Below are positions 1 to 5,903 of a stretch of DNA of 5,903 nucleotides, in pieces. The position numbers were made by a program, and so were the translations under genes. How positions within the stretch are numbered: the first letter of the stretch is position 1; the number at the start of each line of letters is the position of its first letter. The DNA is taken from NCBI GenBank assembly GCA_024640385.1, contig JAHEFC010000266.1, positions 1 to 5,903 on the forward strand, given 5' to 3'. The notes under the pieces are model-generated. The model ran no database searches and was not told the DNA's origin. It worked only from the letters and a program-made list of their open reading frames with translations. Source of the DNA: Sphingobacteriales bacterium. GTDB lineage: Bacteria; Bacteroidota; Bacteroidia; Chitinophagales; Chitinophagaceae.

Positions 1-2081
1 GCAGGATACCTGAATATTTTCCCTGCTGCGCCTTTTTCATCATGCATTACATAACTGAAGTAACCGGCCGATTCATCCCATGAATATTTTTGGAGTGCAT
101 CCCCCATCGTTCTGACCTGATTATCATATTCCGGAATATCGGCAATAATCCCAAGTTCTGTTGCACACAAACGCATTATTTTTGAGGCGCGAATCATTTG
201 TGCCGTAGTGATAACAGGTGTTACAGCTGATCGGATATCCTGGTGCTCCCGCAGGTATTTCTGGGGAGCATAGTCATCCCATCCGCCGGAGTTATAAAAG
301 TAATCCCATGTTTTTAAAAGGTTGGATGGCATTCGGGTAGTGGAAGTTTTCGTTTCACCTACCATGAACTGGTAATATTGCTTTAAGCGTGGATACATAT
401 AGGTGAGCAGTTCCTTATTTTGTGTCCTGTTCATCAAATCATAAAAAGCATAAAACTGCACCGGCACAGGTGACCCATGGTGAATAAATGCAGATTGGTT
501 ACCAACATTTGTAGTGTAAGCATTGATGGCTTCATAACTTTTTTGAAGATCAACTTCCTGCATGCCCAACGCAATAAAACCTACATCCCATGTGTACAGG
601 CTATTCCACCATTTTCCGGGTGTAAAATGCCTTATGAATTGGCGTTGGGTATAGATTGGATAAACCACATTGGAAAGAATGGCAGCCTGCATTAATTGAT
701 TTCCAAATTTATATTGATTACCGGCGGGTAAGATGGCCTCCTCCGGTTGCTGTTTTGGTATAGCTGCCTGCAATGCTTTTATATCAAAATTTGCCAATGC
801 TGTTTTCACCTTATTTGCTGTACCGGTACAAAGCAGTACATACAGCCTCCTTTCCCCATGCGGCTTTACTTCAACCGGCCTGAAAAAGAGATTTGTAAAA
901 TGTCCCTTTTCATTTCCAACAAAACGATTTTTCACATTGTTGTTGGATACCAGCTTAAAGAAAATATCCAGCTCATCATTCAACACTTCCCTGACATCGG
1001 TACTGGTATAATCCCACGCCATTCCATAATAAGTATTGATGTCTTTGTATTTCAAAAGAATATTCCCTGATTCATTTTCTCTTGTCATAACAGGATTAGG
1101 ATTTTTACCCTGCGCAACAATTTGGGGAATTTTCGGATCAGCAAGGCCGGTGATAAAAAACCCATCCAGTTCAATTTCAGTACCGGCAAATGAGCGAAGA
1201 ACCAGTTTATTTTCCGCATTAAAGCTGCAGGCAATTTGTTTCCATTCAAAATTACCAGTGCCGGCAAATTCTGTGATAGTATTGCTAATTCCGGACAATT
1301 GAAAACGGGCGGTATCGCCATTTTTTACCCGGTATCTAATAAACAGCGTTCCGTTCCCATTGTTCCAATCATGACCGATTGAATAACTAACGGCATCGTC
1401 GACAGTTTTTCCAAATTGTTTCGCCAGTAAACTTCCGTCCAATGCCGAATCGTTTCTTACTTCATTTCTCTTTTGCCCATCTTCAGTTAAATAATAGCGG
1501 GGTGATTTAATTACGAGGTCCAGCTGACTGTAATCAACTGCACTGATCCATTTCATCCCATCTGTATTTACTGCTTTAAAAAGCGGGTAGGCGCCGGGGT
1601 AATCAATAGAAGAAACGGTGTTAAGGGTTAGGTTTTGAATATAACCGGTGTTATTAACGCATTTCATTTCTACCAAAACCCTTGAAGAATCCAAGGTATA
1701 ATAAGTAATATCTGTATAAACCTGGTCCTTCCATTCCAGCTCATAACGGTAGGTGATGGTTTTCATATCCGGGGAAACCTTCCACGGAGCATAGCCCGAT
1801 TCAAAGAGCACATTTGGAACCAAAACCTTGTTGCGGTAATAGCCCGGGCAAACCGAAAAATCGAAGCGCATGCCGCTTGCCATATCAGCGATATGCGAAA
1901 TGCCCGCATACTTTTTTGAATAGGGGCCCCAGGGTGAAAGACTTATGTCGTGGTTTTCATTGTCAGTTGAGGGGTTTATTTTTAATGTATGCTGGGCAAT
2001 TATTTCATTGGTTCCCAATATCAACAACATAATACAAATGATATAGTCAAGCAGGTATCGCATATTGATCTTTATAAACAT
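1..2081 (-). CDS. Exported GH63/MGH1-like (alpha/alpha)6 glycosidase, 3' end beyond window
   Basis: I translated this frame by hand: it is open from ATG 2081 to base 1 (693 codons, no stop), so the C-terminus lies outside the window. Residues 1-30 form a signal peptide (hydrophobic LLDYIICIMLLILG, likely cleavage after IIA). A beta-rich N-terminal part covers about 40-450. Within it, about 228-310 looks like a separate jelly-roll or carbohydrate-binding-like module ending in ELDGFFI. The helical glycosidase part begins near 465. It carries WNSLYTWDVGF (W498-D499), matching the WDxGF motif of GH63/GH37-type enzymes, and GGWDDY (D602-D603), matching the SGLDDYPR motif of ER glucosidase I, which holds the proposed general acid. 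The catalytic base expected further downstream is not visible. Family knowledge suggests hydrolysis of an alpha-linked glucoside or mannoside by an inverting mechanism; the true substrate is unknown. ATG 2063 (MRYLLDY) is an equally plausible start. It lies 27 bp after the esterase, so it is probably co-transcribed. An undefined six-hairpin glycosidase family remains possible. Confidence 0.82.
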   Translation of the reverse strand, partial: MFIKINMRYLLDYIICIMLLILGTNEIIAQHTLKINPSTDNENHDISLSPWGPYSKKYAGISHIADMASGMRFDFSVCPGYYRNKVLVPNVLFESGYAPWKVSPDMKTITYRYELEWKDQVYTDITYYTLDSSRVLVEMKCVNNTGYIQNLTLNTVSSIDYPGAYPLFKAVNTDGMKWISAVDYSQLDLVIKSPRYYLTEDGQKRNEVRNDSALDGSLLAKQFGKTVDDAVSYSIGHDWNNGNGTLFIRYRVKNGDTARFQLSGISNTITEFAGTGNFEWKQIACSFNAENKLVLRSFAGTEIELDGFFITGLADPKIPQIVAQGKNPNPVMTRENESGNILLKYKDINTYYGMAWDYTSTDVREVLNDELDIFFKLVSNNNVKNRFVGNEKGHFTNLFFRPVEVKPHGERRLYVLLCTGTANKVKTALANFDIKALQAAIPKQQPEEAILPAGNQYKFGNQLMQAAILSNVVYPIYTQRQFIRHFTPGKWWNSLYTWDVGFIALGMQEVDLQKSYEAINAYTTNVGNQSAFIHHGSPVPVQFYAFYDLMNRTQNKELLTYMYPRLKQYYQFMVGETKTSTTRMPSNLLKTWDYFYNSGGWDDYAPQKYLREHQDIRSAVTPVITTAQMIRASKIMRLCATELGIIADIPEYDNQVRTMGDALQKYSWDESAGYFSYVMHDEKGAAGKIFRYP

Positions 2082-2108
2082 GCTGTTATTTATTTTGAAT
2101 GGATAATT

Positions 2109-3626
2109 TTATTTTTTATTTCCTGCACTCTTTTCTGCAATCATTGTTAATACAGCTTTATCACTCCATTCCTGCGTATGCCCGGCCATGGGAGTGAATG
2201 AAATTTTTGCATCAGATTTTGGGTTTTCAGTTTTCTCTAAAAACTTCTGCAAAAACCTGGTGGCCACATTCGAATACAATCCATCCATATCGCCGGTCCA
2301 TATCCATATCTTGCCCTTCAATTTTGGACCGAGCGTTGACCAGTTTTTTTCGAGCACTTTTTTCAGATCATATTTCTCCCATTGCCTTGCAATGGAATGA
2401 TCTATTTTACCAGTAACAGGATCAAACATTAAAGAAGGAAGACCATCTGCACCCTTTGGTCCAAATACCGCATTGTATGCACCAAATTGCCCACCCGAAA
2501 CCCGGTAATCATTGGTTCGGCTATTCACGTTCTCGCCATTGATCCAGTCTTTCATTGAAAAGGTTGGTTCACCATAGATGGTTCTTCTTCCAGGTTGCAG
2601 GTAACCATACTTGTTGTAAAAGATGGTGGAATCATGGTAAATATCAATTAAGCCGTAATGTTCAAAATCAACAGGATCGGGACTGTACGACCAGGTGCCA
2701 TCAAAAAAATCAGGATAAAAAAGCTGCAGGCCCAGTGCTACCCATCCCCCGGTTGAAGCACCTGCAAGATAACGCTGTTTGGATGCCGGATTATACTGAA
2801 CCAGTTTTTCTATTGCAGGAATCAATTCTTCTGTTAATGCTTTACCGCATGGACCATTGTTATCGGAGTCAACCTGGTACGTATCGCCATAAGGCCCCTG
2901 TGAATCAAGGAACACATAAATCACCTGGGGCGCTTCTTTCGTGAACCACCAATCGGTAAATTCTTTACGGGCCATGAGCCCGTTAATTGCGCCCCATCTT
3001 CCATTCAATCCGGGTGCACGGTAACAGATCGGGTAATTCCTGCCAGGATTTTCAAAATAACCGGAAGGTAGCAGCACTGCAGCTTTTAAAAAACGCGGGC
3101 TGGCAAAAAAATCAGACAAATATTTACTGTTGATCTCAACTGATTTAACAAAGGAATGACTAACGATCGCAGTTGGAGGTATCAACGATTTTAATGTGAG
3201 ACTAACTTTTGCTTCCTTCGATAAGAAAAAGGAATCAACTTCGCTGAACAAATTGCCTGCTACATTTTCGTTCCCATCAGTACGGTTTTGTTTGTACACT
3301 ACCTGGTAATAATATTTTTCACCAAGATGCCCCGTCAACTTATCAAGGCCATTGGTTAAGACATTTTTGTTTTTTGTATTGATGACAAAAGATTTAGCCG
3401 GGTCCCAGTTTTCCGGGGTTACTCCAACAGTAATTTCTGACTTGTTTCTCGGCTCTTTTTCATTTTGTTTGGTTAAATGAAACAGTAAACGACCACCTTT
3501 GAGAAAGGAATGTTTTAATTCCTGCGAAATTGAAACATTTACTTTTAAAGCATTTAACTCCTGTGACCAGGCAACATATGTTGAATGACAAAAAGCAATG
3601 AGCAGAATAAAATACTTTTTTTTCAT
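2109..3626 (-). CDS. Exported CE1-like alpha/beta-hydrolase esterase
   Basis: This is a putative esterase of the esterase-D/feruloyl esterase/enterochelin-esterase type (PF00756-like), 505 residues counted from ATG 3626. Residues 1-21 are a signal peptide (MKKKYFILLIAF, cleavage near AWS/Q) without a lipobox cysteine. An unassigned, probably beta-rich domain spans about 22-175. The hydrolase domain follows: LLPSGY near 185, RAPGLNGRWG near 203-212, the ELIPAIEKL helix near 268-276, nucleophile elbow GASTGGW with S291, GDMDGLYSN with D446 or more likely D448 as the acid, and GHTQEW with H483. The catalytic triad is therefore intact. The family hydrolyses carboxylic esters such as acetyl or feruloyl groups on polysaccharides, so removal of acyl groups from the operon's glycan is the likely role (inference). 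The reading frame extends to a TTG at 3632, but ATG 3626 gives a cleaner signal peptide. Peptidase-like or lipid-directed activity cannot be excluded. It lies between the sulfatase and the GH63-like gene. Confidence 0.9.
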   Translation of the reverse strand: MKKKYFILLIAFCHSTYVAWSQELNALKVNVSISQELKHSFLKGGRLLFHLTKQNEKEPRNKSEITVGVTPENWDPAKSFVINTKNKNVLTNGLDKLTGHLGEKYYYQVVYKQNRTDGNENVAGNLFSEVDSFFLSKEAKVSLTLKSLIPPTAIVSHSFVKSVEINSKYLSDFFASPRFLKAAVLLPSGYFENPGRNYPICYRAPGLNGRWGAINGLMARKEFTDWWFTKEAPQVIYVFLDSQGPYGDTYQVDSDNNGPCGKALTEELIPAIEKLVQYNPASKQRYLAGASTGGWVALGLQLFYPDFFDGTWSYSPDPVDFEHYGLIDIYHDSTIFYNKYGYLQPGRRTIYGEPTFSMKDWINGENVNSRTNDYRVSGGQFGAYNAVFGPKGADGLPSLMFDPVTGKIDHSIARQWEKYDLKKVLEKNWSTLGPKLKGKIWIWTGDMDGLYSNVATRFLQKFLEKTENPKSDAKISFTPMAGHTQEWSDKAVLTMIAEKSAGNKK

Positions 3627-3694
3627 GTACAAACGTTAATTGAACAATTACTTACTATTAATCATACTATCCTTACATTCATTTGATAATATCC
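3627..3694. other. 68-bp A/T-rich gap between sulfatase and esterase
   Basis: This is the longest gap between genes in the window. It is strongly A/T-rich. It contains a 14-bp palindrome, TAATTGAACAATTA (3637-3650), and one arm of the hairpin around the sulfatase stop. No Shine-Dalgarno sequence precedes the esterase ATG. The only TTTG near the start (CGTTTGTAC on the minus strand) abuts the ATG and does not have the spacing of a Bacteroidota TAnnTTTG promoter, so I do not call a promoter. Internal readthrough from the sulfatase gene is the simplest reading. Confidence 0.5.
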
Positions 3695-3714
3695 TTAATG
3701 CTTCAGGATATTAT
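3686..3714 (-). repeat. 9-bp perfect inverted repeat enclosing the sulfatase stop codon
   Basis: ATAATATCC (3686-3694) and GGATATTAT (3706-3714) are exact reverse complements separated by 11 bases. In the minus-strand transcript they would form a 9-bp stem whose loop contains the last codons and the TAA of the sulfatase gene. The stem is mostly A-U, with two G-C pairs next to the loop. No U-tract follows it, so it is not a standard intrinsic terminator. It could be an RNA processing or stabilising element within the operon, or chance in A/T-rich sequence. Confidence 0.4.
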
Positions 3715-5203
3715 TTATATTCTCCCCCTTTTGATAGATATAACCTTGCCAGGGATCTTCATTTTTTATTCTTGGGTCACCCGTCTCCGTTAGGTGCCTG
3801 GTTAATGCCGCTGATAATTCTTTTTTTATTTTGTCGTACAACTTATCTTCTGCAAGGTTATGCACCTGGTCCGGATCAGTTGATATTTTATACAATTCCT
3901 CTCCGGGCCGTTTACCAAATGAAAGCTGGTATTCCCTTGCATACTTTTTTTGATTTTCCGCTGCTACCATAAATGTTTTGGTGGCACCTGCATCAACATC
4001 CCCATGGTACGTATTATTGGAGGAAATAAAGTCGGGCCCACCTGTTGGCCAACGACCGGGTTCAAAATTCCGTATGTAAAGAAAATCCCGGGTACGTATC
4101 GCCCTGATAGGATACGTTGCATTACCGGGGCGGCAGATGGTATGACGTTCAATGGCAGTAAATACCTGGTTGCGTTTGCTATCTACGATGCCTTGCTTTT
4201 TAGAAAGCAATATAGACAGCAGGCTTTTGCCGGTCATTTCCTTTGGAACCGGAACACCCGCCGCTTCTAAAAATGTAGGTGCAAAATCTGTGTGGCATAC
4301 CAGGTCATCAATCGTTCTTCCACCGGTTATTTTGTTGCCCCACCGGATCGCCAATGGCATTCTAACACCCCAATCGTACAAAGTGGTTTTAGCACGCGGA
4401 AATGCCATCCCATTATCAGCTGTAACAACAACGAGTGTATTATCAAGTTCGCCCATGGCTTCCAGCTTTTTAAGCATCTTTTCCAATTGCGTATCAAACC
4501 ATTCAATTTCAAAATAATAATCAAGGAGGTCGCTTCTTACTTCTTTCGTATCGGGCAAAAAAGAAGGCACTTTTACATCCTCCATTTTTTTTCCGTTTCG
4601 AAGGCCAATTCCTTCATCATAAGTCCGGTGTGGCTCAAAAGATCCAAACCAGAAACAGAAAGGAGCATCCCTTGGATTATCAGATAAAAAGGCTTCAAAA
4701 TTAGCTGCATAATCACTCTTGAAAATACCCTTAGGTACTGATTCATCTAAAATGGAATTGTATTCCTTTCCGGTGGGACTTCCTTTAAAACCCAGGTAGT
4801 TGGGATTTCCAGGTGCCCAGCCTTTGCCGGTATAACCCACATGATAACCTGCCGCTTCCAATAATTGGGGGTACAATTTCAAACCAGGGGGAATGGAGCC
4901 ATACAAAACGCCGGCTTCCTTTACTCTCCAAATATCCTGGCCACTGAGCACCGCACTACGGGAAGCAGTACACGAAGGAGATGCAGCAAATGAATGAGTG
5001 AAAAAAACTCCCTCTCTTGCCACCCGGTCAAAGGCAGGCGTCTTTACCACTTTATCACCTGTAATACTGGTGTGCAGCCAGGATTGATCGTCGGCTATCA
5101 CAAAAAGGATATTGGGTCTTTTTGAATTTTGCTGAGGGGTGGCTGGCAAATCAATCCCTATTATTAAAATGACAACCAATAAAAGCAAGAACGATTTTCG
5201 CAT
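3695..5203 (-). CDS. Exported S1-family (formylglycine) sulfatase, heparan N-sulfatase-like subgroup
   Basis: This 502-residue arylsulfatase-fold enzyme hydrolyses a sulfate ester or sulfamate on a carbohydrate. Residues 1-21 are a signal peptide (SFLLLLVVILIIG, no lipobox). The core starts at NILFVIADDQ, where D38 and D39 are calcium ligands. The signature CTASRSAVLSGQ places the formylglycine cysteine at C78 and R82 in the active site, followed by K126 (TGKGW), H191 (FEPHR), the metal pair D263-N264 (TADNG) and K272. The C-terminal subdomain ends with LYKISTDPDQVHNLAED, the usual sulfatase tail motif. The stretch from VKVPSFLPDT through DNGMAFPRAKTTLYDWG resembles human SGSH, which suggests SulfAtlas S1_8-like membership (recalled from family knowledge, not searched). 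C78 must be converted to formylglycine by a maturase that is not in the window. The signature has Ala in place of the usual Pro (CxASR rather than CxPSR). The ATG at 5203 lies 22 bp after the GH28 stop. Substrate specificity is not determined. Confidence 0.96.
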   Translation of the reverse strand: MRKSFLLLLVVILIIGIDLPATPQQNSKRPNILFVIADDQSWLHTSITGDKVVKTPAFDRVAREGVFFTHSFAASPSCTASRSAVLSGQDIWRVKEAGVLYGSIPPGLKLYPQLLEAAGYHVGYTGKGWAPGNPNYLGFKGSPTGKEYNSILDESVPKGIFKSDYAANFEAFLSDNPRDAPFCFWFGSFEPHRTYDEGIGLRNGKKMEDVKVPSFLPDTKEVRSDLLDYYFEIEWFDTQLEKMLKKLEAMGELDNTLVVVTADNGMAFPRAKTTLYDWGVRMPLAIRWGNKITGGRTIDDLVCHTDFAPTFLEAAGVPVPKEMTGKSLLSILLSKKQGIVDSKRNQVFTAIERHTICRPGNATYPIRAIRTRDFLYIRNFEPGRWPTGGPDFISSNNTYHGDVDAGATKTFMVAAENQKKYAREYQLSFGKRPGEELYKISTDPDQVHNLAEDKLYDKIKKELSAALTRHLTETGDPRIKNEDPWQGYIYQKGENINNILKH

Positions 5204-5225
5204 ACCGGTAATGTTATATTGTACT

Positions 5226-5903
5226 TTATTTATAGTTGGTTTTCATGATCCCTTTTTCTTCACTCACAGGTATTTTTAGATTTTTTGTTTCAATGGCAGT
5301 GGTATTATTGAAAAGTATCACCGGCATTTCCTTTGCGGCCGGAATGGTAACATCTGTCATATCAATTCCCTTTACATCATCAAAAACAAATGCCGGTCGA
5401 AAATCATCTTCCACATAACTCACTTTTACATTTTTCATTTTTATCCCTGTTGCATGTCGGATATAAAAGCCCCAGGAAGGTAATTCACCGAACATGGAAA
5501 AGTCGGGATAGTTAGCAGGATTTTCCGGAACCGTTGTAATTTTATCAAGCGGAATATAAGCGATCTCCTTTTGTGCCCTGCCACCATAGCTGATCTCAAT
5601 ATTTTCAAGCGTAACATCCTCCACAGGATAACCGGGTAAGCCAACGATAGAAGAAGGTATGAGATTGTAAGGCAGGAATGGATGACCATAAATATGAAAA
5701 TTGGATGGCCTTACCGGCATCTTATCAAAACCTGGGCGTAGGTGATCCGGCGGTCCTTCAATAGGGTAACCCTGGTCTGGTTTCAATAAGGGCGTTTCCA
5801 CTTTTACGTTAGCAATGTAAATGCCTTTCAACGTGCCCACTTTTCCATCCTTGTTCCGATGCCCGCGGCGAATAAAAATAGCGTTACCGGTATTTTTAGC
5901 TAT
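5226..5903 (-). CDS. GH28 polygalacturonase-like glycoside hydrolase, C-terminal 225 residues
   Basis: The frame is open from the right edge to the TAA at 5226, so only the last 225 residues are in view. The upstream part, including any signal peptide and the catalytic Asp cluster (NTD, DD, GHG), lies outside. The visible part has the repeating short strands of a right-handed parallel beta-helix: TLKGIYIANVKV, VEDVTLENIEISYGG, IKMKNVKVSY, KGIDMTDVTI and IETKNLKIPV. The string GNAIFIRRGHRN, about 11 residues from the edge, sits where the RIK substrate-binding motif of GH28 is expected. PNYPDF-like and MFGELPSWGFYIRH segments are typical of Bacteroidota GH28 proteins. The family hydrolyses galacturonic-acid linkages in pectin or related sugars by inversion, but this divergent subgroup may act on another uronide or on rhamnogalacturonan (inference). 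A GTG at 5840 is not the start, because the conserved frame continues upstream of it. It is the first gene of the visible block and is followed 22 bp later by the sulfatase. Confidence 0.9.
   Translation of the reverse strand: MAKNTGNAIFIRRGHRNKDGKVGTLKGIYIANVKVETPLLKPDQGYPIEGPPDHLRPGFDKMPVRPSNFHIYGHPFLPYNLIPSSIVGLPGYPVEDVTLENIEISYGGRAQKEIAYIPLDKITTVPENPANYPDFSMFGELPSWGFYIRHATGIKMKNVKVSYVEDDFRPAFVFDDVKGIDMTDVTIPAAKEMPVILFNNTTAIETKNLKIPVSEEKGIMKTNYK

Noticed and set aside
477..1302. Several plus-strand frames of 70-110 codons (also at 1814-2032, 2188-2944, 3640-4687 and 5236-5418)
   Set aside because: All are antisense to the four minus-strand genes, have low-complexity or implausible compositions, and show no start context. 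They are shadows.
1085..1321. Minus-strand 78-codon frame
   Set aside because: It lies entirely inside the GH63-like gene in another frame and has no recognisable protein features.
1..2081. A frameshifted or degraded gene, because no long complete frame is apparent in this region
   Set aside because: Manual translation shows one uninterrupted frame to the edge. The gene is simply cut by the window.
3627..3632. In-frame TTG at 3632 as the esterase start
   Set aside because: It adds only two residues before ATG 3626. The ATG gives a standard MKKK signal-peptide start, and no ribosome binding site favours the TTG.
3627..3640. Bacteroidota -7 promoter (TAnnTTTG) before the esterase
   Set aside because: TAACGTTTG has the wrong internal spacing and lies directly against the start codon. 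No matching -33 element was seen.
3637..3650. Palindrome TAATTGAACAATTA as an operator
   Set aside because: The arms are only 6 bp in A/T-rich sequence, there is no associated promoter or second copy in the window, and chance is likely.
5226..5840. GTG at 5840 as the start of a 204-residue gene
   Set aside because: The frame stays open to the window edge, and the upstream residues (GNAIFIRRGHRN) continue the GH28 homology, so this is an internal Val codon.

Overview
The window is one tightly packed, one-directional gene block on the minus strand. It holds four exported carbohydrate-active enzymes, two of them cut by the window edges. Transcription runs from high to low coordinates: a GH28 polygalacturonase-like enzyme (3' part only), an S1-family sulfatase, a CE1-like alpha/beta-hydrolase esterase, and a GH63/MGH1-like (alpha/alpha)6 glycosidase (5' part only). 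The plus strand carries no credible gene. The plus-strand open frames are shadows of these four, and no RNA gene, CRISPR array, insertion sequence or clear terminator is visible.

The organism is most likely a member of the Bacteroidota, plausibly a Chitinophagaceae-like or related environmental lineage; the lineage is inference. The three starts in view have A/T-rich leaders without a Shine-Dalgarno sequence. All three visible N-termini are signal peptides. The gene content is typical of polysaccharide utilisation loci in that phylum. No SusC/SusD pair, regulator or sigma factor is inside the window.

The gaps are about 22 bp (GH28 to sulfatase), 68 bp (sulfatase to esterase) and 27 bp (esterase to GH63-like), so the four genes probably form an operon. 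The longest gap follows a 9-bp perfect inverted repeat that encloses the sulfatase stop codon.

Read together, the products look like a periplasmic or outer-surface set for a decorated, uronic-acid-containing glycan. The sulfatase and esterase would remove sulfate and acyl groups, while the GH28-like and GH63-like enzymes would cleave glycosidic bonds. The substrate cannot be read from the sequence. The sulfatase resembles heparan N-sulfatase (SGSH-like) enzymes, the GH28 suggests galacturonic acid or a related sugar, and GH63-like enzymes usually act on alpha-glucosides or alpha-mannosides. That mixture is the most interesting aspect of the window.

Two start or extent traps matter. The esterase probably starts at the ATG at 3626, not the in-frame TTG at 3632. 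The GH28 frame does not begin at the GTG at 5840 but runs open off the right edge.
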